Both the position numbers and the translations under genes were made by a program. This document shows, piece by piece, positions 42,204 through 50,713 of a stretch of 64,000 bases of DNA (the first letter of the stretch is position 1; the number at the start of each line of letters is the position of its first letter). This DNA comes from Dyadobacter fanqingshengii. GTDB taxonomy: Bacteria > Bacteroidota > Bacteroidia > Cytophagales > Spirosomataceae. Under the pieces are notes generated by a model. It was not told where the DNA came from, ran no database searches, and saw only the letters and a program-made list of their open reading frames with translations. The DNA is taken from contig NZ_CP098806.1 in the NCBI RefSeq assembly GCF_023822005.2, positions 3,906,001-3,970,000 on the forward strand. Reading direction: 5' to 3'.

Positions 42204-43007
42204 ATGAATCAATCCCGAAATCCAACACCATATTTAGTTTTCAGTTTTTTGCTAATTGTCCTGGATCAGCTTTCCAAATTCCTGGTCTATAAATATATGG
42301 AGCCTGGCTTTTCCGGCCAGATCCCATTGATAGGGAATTGGTTAAAACTACATTATGTGCTTAATCCGGGTATGGCTTTCGGGATGCAGCTGGGACACGA
42401 ATATGGCAAGCTGTTCCTGACATTGTTCCGCCTCGTGGCCATGTGCGCCATCGGCTGGTATCTGATTCATCTGGCACGTTCCGGTGCTTCTAAAGGCTTG
42501 CTCTGGGCGCTTGCTATGATCCTTGCCGGAGCGGTTGGTAATGTTATTGACAGTACATTTTATGGTGTTTTGTTGAAGAACGCACCTTACGGCTCTCCTA
42601 CTCCATGGTTTCACGGACAAGTTATTGACATGATCTTTGTTGATTTCTGGGAAGGTTTTATCCCTGATTGGGTGCCGGTTTGGGGAGGGCAATATTATTC
42701 AACACCAATTTTTAACATTGCCGATTCGTGCATTTTCATTGGTGTTTGCAGCATACTTATATTCCAGGGAAGCTTCCATGCAGATCATAAAGACGAGGAT
42801 CACAATGCTGTGGCGCACACCAACGATCTCGAACAAACCAACGATCCTGAGCATATCGCCGAATCAACCGATAATATCTCCGGTTCTGATCATTACGGCG
42901 TAACCGAAAGCCCGGGTAATCATTCGGAAAGCTCACCCGACGAGCCCGAAGCCATTCCTTCCAGCCCGGTTAAGTTGGAAGATGACGAAACGAAAAAAGA
43001 GAGCTAA
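42204..43007 (+). CDS. lspA: Lipoprotein signal peptidase with long acidic C-terminal tail
   Basis: LspA cleaves signal peptides of diacylated prolipoproteins in the inner membrane. Four transmembrane helices lie within residues about 1-195. The catalytic Asp pair is in GNVIDSTFYG (about 117) and FNIADSCIF (about 176). An extra loop between them (VDFWEGFIPDWVPVWGGQYYSTP) is common in Bacteroidota. Residues about 196-267 form an acidic, low-complexity tail with repeated His, Asp, Glu, Asn and Ser, absent from typical 160-residue LspA proteins. The last four codons and stop form the terminator at 42988-43024. A TACTTTCG sequence at 42162-42169 resembles a -7 box. Confidence 0.92.
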   Translation: MNQSRNPTPYLVFSFLLIVLDQLSKFLVYKYMEPGFSGQIPLIGNWLKLHYVLNPGMAFGMQLGHEYGKLFLTLFRLVAMCAIGWYLIHLARSGASKGLLWALAMILAGAVGNVIDSTFYGVLLKNAPYGSPTPWFHGQVIDMIFVDFWEGFIPDWVPVWGGQYYSTPIFNIADSCIFIGVCSILIFQGSFHADHKDEDHNAVAHTNDLEQTNDPEHIAESTDNISGSDHYGVTESPGNHSESSPDEPEAIPSSPVKLEDDETKKES

Positions 43008-43024
43008 GCTCTCTTTTTTCGTTT
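42988..43024. terminator. 17 bp terminator with the lspA stop codon as its loop
   Basis: Positions 42988-43004 and 43008-43024 are perfectly complementary over 17 bp, and the three-base loop is the TAA stop codon of lspA (43005-43007). A and T tracts inside the arms make it usable in both directions. The minus-strand Ig-like gene ends at 43039, 15 bp away. The Lys-Lys-Glu-Ser end of LspA is therefore dictated in part by the hairpin. Confidence 0.85.
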
Positions 43025-43038
43025 GATATATCTTGACT

Positions 43039-44637
43039 TTAATTCTCGTCTTTTGTCAGCGGCACAAAGTCTTTAAATGCTTTCTTCAGAGCTGTGTCTG
43101 TGGCCTCTTTCTTATTCTCCCAGTTCGCATCCAATTCCAATGCTACCAAGCCGCTAAGGTTCATTAGGGATTTGAATTCATCGAGTTTACGAATAAAATC
43201 CGGCGTCCTGCGCGCTGATTTCTGGGCATATTCCCTTGCAAAAACATCCCCTTTATTTTGCAGTTCATTCTTCTTCTGCAAAACGTAATTAAAACGATCG
43301 AGCAAACCATTCGTCGATTTTCCGATCACTTCGGTGGCCTCTAATGTTCCGACTGTTGCAACCGTTGTTCCGCCAATGGTGGTAATGTAGCCGCGCGTCT
43401 TAGGATCACTTTGTGTAAACTGCGGTGCAAGACCTGTTGTTGCCCCTAACGATGCATTCAGCAATGATCTGCTCCTTTTTCCACGTTTGGCCTTTGAGTA
43501 TGCCTTTTTGAGATAAATTTCTTTCTCCTGCATTTGTTCCAAAAGTCCCCATGCATTCACTAATGCACCTTTGTATAACCCGTAAACATAGGCGTCGCGC
43601 AAGCTTTCATCAACCGTGTTCTTAATAACAAACCTTATGGTTTTCTCCTTTTTATTCTGCGCCTTATCCATCACATAAAAAATGATGTTAAACGAAAGCG
43701 TGTCGAAAGGGTCTTTCACAAAATCATATCCCGGCTCCCAGATAAACTCGTAGCTCGTTGGAGCGTTCTTCACCAATGCTTCCTTGGGCACATTCTTATT
43801 TTCGGATATGAAGGCAAATGTGGATATGTCATCCTCTCCATTCGGATCGGACAATGCAAAACGTAAATTGATACGGTTGTTTTCTGCACTTCTTACAGTT
43901 GAAACCTGCGGAACGATTGTAAAGTCCGGCGCAAGGTCCATTTGGGTTATATTTAATCTTAATCTCCCTTTTGTTCGTTCTTTGGAGGGCTGATCTTCCA
44001 CATAGAACTCAACATATTTTGGCGACTCCTTTAAAATATTGAATTGCTTGGTCGAAGGTTCCCAGGCAATCTCTCCCGCTGAACTCAACCGCATTCCTTC
44101 CGGCATCTCCTCTAAAATCGGAATAAAAACAATCGGGTCGCCATCGGGATCCCGCACAGAATTCATGTCGATCTGATACGTGTTCTGTGTTTTGTATTGA
44201 ATGTAAAAAGGCTTTAATTCATCGACCTGCGGAGGCCGGTTTACATGTATTACTTTAAATACAACTTCACGCGAAGCGCTTTCGCCCGTTTTGGTTAAGG
44301 CTTCAAAAACTACGGGAAACGACTTTGAGGTGTTGATACGATCGGCAATGTCATAGCTGGGGGTCCAGACAAAATGTCCCAGCGAGTCGAACCTCATATC
44401 TTTAACCAGTCCCGAGGAAATATTATATCGAACAGAATCACTTCTTCCACCTCTGGTTTGCAAGTGAAAATTTATCTCTTTGCCTTCCAGTAACACATTC
44501 CATTCTGACTCATTAGGGAAAACAATTTGTAAGGGGCCGGTTGCAGAACTCTTCATATTATCCTGCCCCTGCGCCTTTGAAAATAAGAAAACGGCTGTCA
44601 GAAGTATCAGTATTTTATGAATATGCTTTGTAATCAT
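43039..44637 (-). CDS. Exported protein with Ig/cadherin-like domains
   Basis: This 532-residue exported protein has a signal peptide (about 1-24, ending KAQG). Residues about 35-345 form three or four beta-sandwich repeats of the putative-Ig/cadherin type: HVNRPPQVDEL, RDPDGDPIVFIPILEEMPEGMRLSSAGEIAWEPS and SDPNGEDDIS. The DPDGDP and DPNGEDD motifs resemble calcium-binding linkers. Residues about 350-532 are helical with a Gly/Thr-rich hydrophobic stretch (YITTIGGTTVATVGTLEATEVIG) that may touch a membrane. No function is known to me. It lies downstream of the Skp genes but is separated from them by 256 bp with its own -7 box. Confidence 0.75.
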   Translation of the reverse strand: MITKHIHKILILLTAVFLFSKAQGQDNMKSSATGPLQIVFPNESEWNVLLEGKEINFHLQTRGGRSDSVRYNISSGLVKDMRFDSLGHFVWTPSYDIADRINTSKSFPVVFEALTKTGESASREVVFKVIHVNRPPQVDELKPFYIQYKTQNTYQIDMNSVRDPDGDPIVFIPILEEMPEGMRLSSAGEIAWEPSTKQFNILKESPKYVEFYVEDQPSKERTKGRLRLNITQMDLAPDFTIVPQVSTVRSAENNRINLRFALSDPNGEDDISTFAFISENKNVPKEALVKNAPTSYEFIWEPGYDFVKDPFDTLSFNIIFYVMDKAQNKKEKTIRFVIKNTVDESLRDAYVYGLYKGALVNAWGLLEQMQEKEIYLKKAYSKAKRGKRSRSLLNASLGATTGLAPQFTQSDPKTRGYITTIGGTTVATVGTLEATEVIGKSTNGLLDRFNYVLQKKNELQNKGDVFAREYAQKSARRTPDFIRKLDEFKSLMNLSGLVALELDANWENKKEATDTALKKAFKDFVPLTKDEN

Positions 44638-44690
44638 AACTTCTAAAATATAATTAATTCCATGTGTCGAGAAACCCTTTGAGTCTAACG

Positions 44691-44698
44691 CAAAACTA
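44691..44698 (-). promoter_or_regulatory. -7 box TAGTTTTG for the Ig-like gene
   Basis: Minus strand 44698-44691 reads TAGTTTTG, matching TAnnTTTG. Initiation near 44684 would leave about 47 bases before the ATG at 44635-44637. No clear upstream TTG was found. Confidence 0.45.
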
Positions 44699-44893
44699 AC
44701 AAATACTATATAGAAAAGCGTTTTGAATAATTTTAAAAATGATATTTGAAAAACAAAGCGTCTTGAAACAGGCCGTTTTTGGACATTTCAAATAATAGTG
44801 CGTAAGGAAAGCGTTGGCCGCGTTAAATACAAATACCGGAGGGAGCCATTTTAAAGACTGCCCTCCGGTATTTTAAGTTCAATTAAGCTGCTA

Positions 44894-45568
44894 CTATTTT
44901 TTCTTTGGAGCTGCTGTTGCAGGCGTAGTCGCAGGTGCCGCAGTTCCTGTTTTCGCAGGCGCTGTTACCGGTGCTGCTGTCCCTGGTTTCGCTGCCGCAG
45001 GAGCTGCCGCTTCGATTTTGTCAGGATCTACACCTAATTTTCTTAGGATGAGGTTTGTTGCATTGTTGTCCTCAGAAGCTGCGAACAAGATGATCGGCGT
45101 TGTTCCTGCGCCTGCATCCATATTCAGGATGTAAAGGAACCCACTTTCTTTTCCAACTTCCTGGATCGCGTTGTTAACCTTCGTCAAAATTGGTTCAAGC
45201 AATTGTTGTTGCTTGGTTTGCAAAGATGTCTGTGCATTGTTTTGCATTTCCTGAATTCTGGTTTGCAGGTTTTGCAATTCTTTTTCTTTATCTGCACGGA
45301 TGACATCAGTCATATTTGCACCATTCTTCTGATAAGCTTCATACTTCTCCTGCGCCTCCTTATAAGTTTCTCCTAATGCTTTATCCAACTGAGCCTTGGT
45401 AACTTCAAGCTGGTTCTGCATCACTTTACTTTCTGGTAACTTGCCAATTATATAATCAACATTGGTATAACCGATTTTAGTAAGTCCGCTTGCAGGGGTA
45501 GTTTGCGCTAACAGAGGGGTTGTAATAATGGTCATCACGACCAAAAAAGCTATCAATTTTTGTTTCAT
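44894..45568 (-). CDS. OmpH/Skp family periplasmic chaperone with Ala/Pro/Thr-rich tail
   Basis: Skp-like chaperones carry unfolded outer-membrane proteins across the periplasm to BamA. This 224-residue protein has a signal peptide (about 1-21, ending LLAQ), then the Skp pattern KIGYTNVDYIIGKLPESK, a long coiled coil (about 45-135) and VNNAIQEVGKESGFLYILNMD (about 133-155). The last about 40 residues are a low-complexity Ala/Pro/Thr/Lys tail (PAKTGTAAPATTPATAAPKKK). It is the distal copy of two tandem Skp genes downstream of bamA, seven bases after the first. Confidence 0.9.
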   Translation of the reverse strand: MKQKLIAFLVVMTIITTPLLAQTTPASGLTKIGYTNVDYIIGKLPESKVMQNQLEVTKAQLDKALGETYKEAQEKYEAYQKNGANMTDVIRADKEKELQNLQTRIQEMQNNAQTSLQTKQQQLLEPILTKVNNAIQEVGKESGFLYILNMDAGAGTTPIILFAASEDNNATNLILRKLGVDPDKIEAAAPAAAKPGTAAPVTAPAKTGTAAPATTPATAAPKKK

Positions 45569-45575
45569 TGCTTTG

Positions 45576-46199
45576 TTACTTAAGTTTACTGTTTGTACTT
45601 TTTTGTTTTGGTGAGTTTTCTGTCGGCGCCTGAACTGGCGGCTGTTCTAATTTGCCTACTTTATCGCCAGCTGCTGCTTTTGTTTTTGTATCAATGCCCA
45701 GTTCCTCCATCACGTAATCCGAATAATCGTGCTTGGGATTCGTATAAAGCATGCCTACATCGCTTGACTTGTCAAACATAAAATCCAGCCTGCGCTGGCT
45801 GCAAACTTTGGTAACTGCTCTCTGTACTTTTTCAAGAACAGGTTTCATCAGTTCTTTCTTTTTCTGAAAAAGAAGCCCTTCCATTCCAAAGATCTTACTA
45901 TTATATTCTCCGGCTTCAAGCTCTTTCTCCTTTATCTCACTCTGTCGTTTCCTCTTCAAGTCTTCGGTAAGCAGGATTTCTTCTGCCATATATGCACGTT
46001 GCATACGATCTATTTCCGAAAACTTGTCCTGTATTTCTTTGGCCCACTTTTCGGAAAACTTCTTCATCTCCGTTTGTGCCAACTGATATTCAGGCATCTT
46101 ACTGGTAATGAATTCCATGTCTGTGTAACCAATCTTCTGCGCCCATGACGCTGATCCACATAGAATTGACAAAACTAGTAAAATAAAAAACTTCTTCAT
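45576..46199 (-). CDS. OmpH/Skp family periplasmic chaperone
   Basis: This is the first of two tandem Skp paralogs, 207 residues, with a signal peptide (about 1-20, ending SWAQ) and the conserved KIGYTDMEFITSKMPEYQLAQTEM start. A coiled coil of about 100 residues is followed by VQRAVTKVCSQRRLDFMFDKSS. The C-terminus is Pro/Lys/Gln-rich. Its place directly after bamA (52 bp) fits a role in delivering beta-barrel proteins to the BAM machine. The two copies differ enough in the coiled coil to suggest different clients or a mixed trimer. Confidence 0.9.
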   Translation of the reverse strand: MKKFFILLVLSILCGSASWAQKIGYTDMEFITSKMPEYQLAQTEMKKFSEKWAKEIQDKFSEIDRMQRAYMAEEILLTEDLKRKRQSEIKEKELEAGEYNSKIFGMEGLLFQKKKELMKPVLEKVQRAVTKVCSQRRLDFMFDKSSDVGMLYTNPKHDYSDYVMEELGIDTKTKAAAGDKVGKLEQPPVQAPTENSPKQKSTNSKLK

Positions 46200-46251
46200 G
46201 CCAGGGAGCTAATAATTTGCAAACTTCTTAACGAAACAACAGTCAAATATA

Positions 46252-48852
46252 TTATCTGATTTGCTGTCCAATCGTAAAATGGAATTGTGGTCCGCTTCGT
46301 TTAGCTTCTCCCTGTATTTTATCAAATCCATATCCCCAGTCGATACCCAGAAGTCCGAATGCAGGCATAAAAATACGGGCACCAACTCCGGCTGAGCGTT
46401 TCAGATCAAAAGGATTAAATTCCTTATATGTTCCCCAGTTGTTACCGCCCTCTGCAAAGCCTAATATAAATATGGTTGCCTGCGGGTTCAATGAAACCGG
46501 GTAGCGAAGCTCCATTACATACTTATTATACACAATCCCACCGCCTGATGCCGGATAACCCTGCTCATTCTGCGGTCCAACCTTCTGATCCTGGTAACCA
46601 CGCAGACCGATAATGTCCTGGTCAGCAAGAGAGAATGAACCTTGACCTGCCAGACCAGAACCACCCACGATAAAGCGGCCGAATGGGCTGTAACCCACTT
46701 TGTCTCCATATGCTCCCAGGAAACCCATGTGCGTACGTGCGCTCAATACAAGTTTGCCGGTAATGGTTGCATAATAGCTGGCATCGAACATCCATTTGTG
46801 ATATTCTACCCAACGATATGTGTCCGTTTTGTCTGTAAAGTCCTTTTTTCTAAAAGCTGAATAAGGAGGTGTAAATGTTCCGCTCAGTGAAATATTACTG
46901 CCGTTTCGGGGAAATTGGAAATCACTAAGTGTATTCCGAGAAATCGTTGTATTGAACGAAATATTGTTTGATACACCATTACTATATCCTATCCTAAAAA
47001 TGTCCAATTCATCCAATCTGTATCGCTGATAAGATAGCGAATGCGTCATCACAAGATTACGATCCGGTTCTTTAAGACGACGGCCAAGTGATAACGTAAT
47101 CCCGTTATTAAAATACCCACCTCGGTAGCTCAGACCTCCGCCACCTTGTCCCACATTATTATAAAAAGAAGTAGGATCCGTCATACGGTAAACTGTGCGC
47201 TGCAACGAAACACCGAAGTTGATTGGTTTTTTTCCGCCCAACCAGGGTTCGCTGAATGATAGCGAGTAGGTTTGATACTGCTTTCCGTTTGCCTGGAAAC
47301 GCAGGGACAGTTTTTGTCCGTCACCGGAAGGCAATGGCCTCCAAGTTTCGCGGTTTGGAATATTTTTCAATGAGAAGTTATTGAATACCAAACCAAGTGT
47401 TCCTACGAAACCAATGTATCCACCCCATCCACCGGATAATTCGATCTGGTCAGAAGGTTTTTCTTCCACGGTGTATTCGATATCCACCGTTCCGTCCTGC
47501 TGGTTAGGGATCGGGTTGATCTGGATCTTTTCAGGGTCGAAGTAACCCATTTGGGATAACTGACGCTGCGTGTTGATGATCTCTGTCTTGCTGAACTTCT
47601 GTCCTGGCAATGTGAAAAGCTCCCTTAATACCACGCGGTCACTCGTTTTGGTGTTCCCGTTCAGCAAAATCCGGTTGATCGTTGCCTGCTTTCCTTCGAA
47701 CATCCTTAATTCAACGTCGATAGAATCGCCTTCAACGGCTTTTTCCGTAGGCTCAATGCGGAAATACAGATAACCGTCATCCATATAAATGGAGCTAACG
47801 TCCGCACCCGGGATACCATTGATCTTTTTGTCAAGTTCTTCCGGGTTGTAAACATCGCCTTTTTTGACACCCAAACGCTCACCGAGATAAGCCGAAGTGT
47901 ATAGGTAATTGCCAGACCAGGTAATGTCGCGATAGTAATATTTAGTCCCCTCGTCGATCTTCATGACAATGCTGATCGTTTCGTCACCATTCTTGATGGA
48001 GTCAAATTCGATCGTTGCATCGCGGTAACCGTTTTTACGATAATATGCGACCAGTTTTTCTTTGTCTTCGTCGTATTTTTTAGGAATGTATTTGGATGGG
48101 TTGAAAAGGCGGCCAATTCTTTTTTGCTTGGTGCCTTTCATTTTGCGTTTGAGGATTTTATCGCTCACCGCCGTATTTCCCTGAATGTCTATTTTCTCGA
48201 TCTTAACCTTCTTACCTTTTGTAATGGTAAAGTTAAGCGTAGCTTGTCCACGCGTTGAATCCGGGATTTGCAACACCTTTACTTTTGTGTTGTAAAACCC
48301 TTTATCCATATAATATTTCTTGATAACGAGCTGGGTGTTTTTAATTACCGTTGGCGTAATAACACGTCCTTTGATCAATTTCACCTTATCATTCAATGTT
48401 TCACGCTCGCCCTTGCGAATGCCTGAGAAGGAAACCTTATAAAGACGTGGACGCTCCTTGATATGAATGTTCAGCCAGATTTTTTCTCCCTCCACTTTCG
48501 TTGCCATGATCTCCACGTCGTTCAACGTTCCGAAATCCATCATTCTTCTGATGGAAGACGGGATTGCAGGTCCCGGAACGCGGATTTTATCACCTGGCTT
48601 TAACCCGGAGATCGAAACCATGGAATTGGGGTCCAGAAACTGGGTTCCGGAAACGGTTACTTCTGCAATTGTAAATTCCTTTGGATTAGCGGGGTCGATT
48701 CCCAAGTTGGCGGCTGCAGATGCAGGTTTTGAACCCGCAGCTCCTAGTCCGATCTTTTGTGCATTCGCTGAAAAACACCAGCAAAGCAAGATCAACGCTA
48801 AAATACTTTTAAGGTGTGCTAATGATTTATTCAAATTTTTCACAAGGTTCAT
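46252..48852 (-). CDS. bamA: Outer membrane protein assembly factor BamA
   Basis: BamA is the central barrel of the beta-barrel assembly machine. The 866-residue protein has a signal peptide (about 1-31, ending ANAQ) and a short linker. POTRA repeats follow (about 55-480; for instance FTIAEVTVSGTQFLDPNSM, YKVSFSGIRKGE, VKIEKIDIQGNTAVSDKIL, ATINRILLNGNTKTSDRVVLRELF). The C-terminal 16-strand barrel contains the lid-lock motif as LRGYQDQ near 760. It begins six bases after uppS ends, and two Skp genes follow, the standard envelope cluster of the phylum. Confidence 0.95.
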   Translation of the reverse strand: MNLVKNLNKSLAHLKSILALILLCWCFSANAQKIGLGAAGSKPASAAANLGIDPANPKEFTIAEVTVSGTQFLDPNSMVSISGLKPGDKIRVPGPAIPSSIRRMMDFGTLNDVEIMATKVEGEKIWLNIHIKERPRLYKVSFSGIRKGERETLNDKVKLIKGRVITPTVIKNTQLVIKKYYMDKGFYNTKVKVLQIPDSTRGQATLNFTITKGKKVKIEKIDIQGNTAVSDKILKRKMKGTKQKRIGRLFNPSKYIPKKYDEDKEKLVAYYRKNGYRDATIEFDSIKNGDETISIVMKIDEGTKYYYRDITWSGNYLYTSAYLGERLGVKKGDVYNPEELDKKINGIPGADVSSIYMDDGYLYFRIEPTEKAVEGDSIDVELRMFEGKQATINRILLNGNTKTSDRVVLRELFTLPGQKFSKTEIINTQRQLSQMGYFDPEKIQINPIPNQQDGTVDIEYTVEEKPSDQIELSGGWGGYIGFVGTLGLVFNNFSLKNIPNRETWRPLPSGDGQKLSLRFQANGKQYQTYSLSFSEPWLGGKKPINFGVSLQRTVYRMTDPTSFYNNVGQGGGGLSYRGGYFNNGITLSLGRRLKEPDRNLVMTHSLSYQRYRLDELDIFRIGYSNGVSNNISFNTTISRNTLSDFQFPRNGSNISLSGTFTPPYSAFRKKDFTDKTDTYRWVEYHKWMFDASYYATITGKLVLSARTHMGFLGAYGDKVGYSPFGRFIVGGSGLAGQGSFSLADQDIIGLRGYQDQKVGPQNEQGYPASGGGIVYNKYVMELRYPVSLNPQATIFILGFAEGGNNWGTYKEFNPFDLKRSAGVGARIFMPAFGLLGIDWGYGFDKIQGEAKRSGPQFHFTIGQQIR

Positions 48853-48858
48853 ATTATT

Positions 48859-49611
48859 CTACTTAGCACTATTCGCTTTTATTTGTTCACCGGTTTTGCC
48901 AAAACGACGCTCTCTGTTTTGAAAGGCGGCAATCGCTTCGTATAAATGTTCCCGCCTGAAATCAGGCCAGAAAAGGTTTTCGTAAAAATACAATTCGGCG
49001 TAGGCAAGCTGCCACAAGAGGAAATTGCTGATCCTGTGATCACCACCTGTACGTAACATCAGATCTACTTCCGGACGGTTTTGGGTCGCCAGTTTCGCTG
49101 CCAGCATTTCCTCATTGATCTCCTCAGTCGTAATAATTCCCTTTTTTACATCTTCCGCAATCTTCCTCGCAGCCTGGGTAATGTCCCATTTCCCACTGTA
49201 ACCAAGGGCCAGAATCAGGTTAAGGCCTGTGTTGTCTTTTGTTGCCGCAACAGCATCCGCTAATGTATTGCGGCAGCTTCTTGGCAAACTTTCCGTATCT
49301 CCTATCGTGTCCAGCTTCACATTGTTTTTGAGCATAGTAGGCAGCTCATTGCTGATCGACTGGACTAATAATTCCATCAGAGCCCTTACTTCAAACTCAG
49401 GACGGGCCCAGTTTTCGGTGGAAAATGCATAGAGTGTCAAAAACCCGACACCAAGTTCTGCACAACCTTCGGTTACTTCCCTAACGGCCTTAATCGCATT
49501 GCGATGGCCGAAAATGCGCGCTGCTCCCTGGTTTTGGGCCCATCTTCCGTTACCATCCATGATAACGGCTATGTGCTTTGGCAGATTGCCCGTATCAATG
49601 AGCTCCTTCAT
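48859..49611 (-). CDS. uppS: Isoprenyl transferase (undecaprenyl diphosphate synthase)
   Basis: UppS makes the C55 lipid carrier for cell-wall and surface polysaccharides. The 250 residues contain HIAVIMDGNGRWAQ (14-27) with the catalytic Asp, GHRNAIKAVREV (about 36-47), FSTENWARPEFEV (about 71-83), and LRTGGDHRISNFLLWQLAYAELYF near 195-218. The RTGGDHRxSNF form differs slightly from the common RTSGExRxSNF. It precedes bamA by six bases, and the two are almost certainly one transcript. Confidence 0.95.
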   Translation of the reverse strand: MKELIDTGNLPKHIAVIMDGNGRWAQNQGAARIFGHRNAIKAVREVTEGCAELGVGFLTLYAFSTENWARPEFEVRALMELLVQSISNELPTMLKNNVKLDTIGDTESLPRSCRNTLADAVAATKDNTGLNLILALGYSGKWDITQAARKIAEDVKKGIITTEEINEEMLAAKLATQNRPEVDLMLRTGGDHRISNFLLWQLAYAELYFYENLFWPDFRREHLYEAIAAFQNRERRFGKTGEQIKANSAK

Positions 49612-49930
49612 TATTCCTGACCCCTTTAACCTTTTTTAACAAAAACAAAATGAACTACAAACGAGGATCTTTTCAATTCAGACCGAATTTTAAATCTCTC
49701 CGCTTTTTAAAGGGATCACTTTGTACATCACGATACGCAGGATTGCAGGAATCTGTGTCGAAAACTAAAAAAATATTAGTCTTAGCGGCATTTCAATTAT
49801 CTACAAACCTTCTGATGAACAGCTGATTAACCTCAAAAATAGTAATGGAATTTAAAATCAGGGCGCAATTTAGGAATAAGTATGGCCTCTTCAAAATCAA
49901 TATTTCCGGTCACCGGACGTAGTAACCCGA
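49612..49930. other. 319 bp gap between the LytTR gene end and uppS start
   Basis: Both flanking genes are on the minus strand, so this is the leader and promoter region for uppS-bamA-skp-skp. I see no exact TAnnTTTG box. A 58-codon plus-strand frame at 49650-49826 is present, but it has no recognisable sequence and was not accepted. No strong hairpin follows the LytTR gene stop. Confidence 0.45.
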
Positions 49931-50713
49931 TTAATTATCAAGAAGATGGCGGATTACGTCGCCATATGTGCTGCCGCTCGTGAGCTGGGATGCCTTGCGG
50001 TCGCGCATGATAATGACATACTTGCTGTTGAAATGCTTCTGGATTTCTTTGATGTGATGGGAATTAACGATCCCGGCGCGGCTGATGCGCAGATATTGCT
50101 TGGGAAGCTTCTCTTCCAGGGACGTCAGGGTGTAACTGAGCAGATATTTTTGTCCGTCCAATGTGTTCAAAAAGACGTATTTTTCCTCCGCCTCGAAGTG
50201 AGTGATTTCTGTCAAAGGAATGAGCAGGATCCTGTCTCCTGATTTCACGGACAGTGAAAAAATTTCCTTTTTAGGCTTCATTTCCTCCAATAACTTAAGG
50301 AGATTTTCGGAATACGGATTTACACCGCCTATTCCATTCGTGCCGGCTTTGGTAATGTTGCGGATCTTTTCAATGGTTTTAATGAGCCGCTCGTTTTCTA
50401 CAGGCTTCAAAAGATAATCCACAGAGTTTTCTTCAAAAGCCCGGATCGCATATTGATCATAGGCCGTTGAAAATATTACCAAGGGCATTTTTGTCAATTT
50501 GGCGAGCATTTCAAAACCGTTCAGCAGCGGCATTTCAATGTCCAGAAATATAATGTCCGGATTGTATTTATCAATTTCAACCAAACCTTCCGCACCATTT
50601 CTTGCTTCGGACACGATCGAAAACACGTCGCTATGCTTTTCCAGAAGCCTGCGAAGGCGGCTCAGTGCTAGCGGTTCGTCGTCTATGAGTATCGTTTTAA
50701 GTGGGAATTGCAT
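49931..50713 (-). CDS. LytTR-family response regulator
   Basis: This 260-residue two-component regulator has an N-terminal receiver (about 6-125) with the acid pair DD (11-12), phospho-acceptor Asp58 in IIFLDIEMPLLNG and the conserved KPVEN Lys near 108. A LytTR DNA-binding domain covers about 155-255 (HFEAEEKYVFLNTLDGQKYLLSYTLTSLEEKL, FLRISRAGIVNSHHIKEI-like). Its start overlaps the end of the kinase gene by 17 bases, which fixes the pairing. Targets are not visible, but the upstream TonB receptor operon is a natural candidate. Confidence 0.93.
   Translation of the reverse strand: MQFPLKTILIDDEPLALSRLRRLLEKHSDVFSIVSEARNGAEGLVEIDKYNPDIIFLDIEMPLLNGFEMLAKLTKMPLVIFSTAYDQYAIRAFEENSVDYLLKPVENERLIKTIEKIRNITKAGTNGIGGVNPYSENLLKLLEEMKPKKEIFSLSVKSGDRILLIPLTEITHFEAEEKYVFLNTLDGQKYLLSYTLTSLEEKLPKQYLRISRAGIVNSHHIKEIQKHFNSKYVIIMRDRKASQLTSGSTYGDVIRHLLDN

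Noticed and set aside
49650..49826. 58-codon plus-strand frame in the 319 bp gap upstream of uppS
   Set aside because: It has an ATG but no recognisable sequence, no promoter box, and it would be antisense to the uppS leader. Kept only as a possibility.
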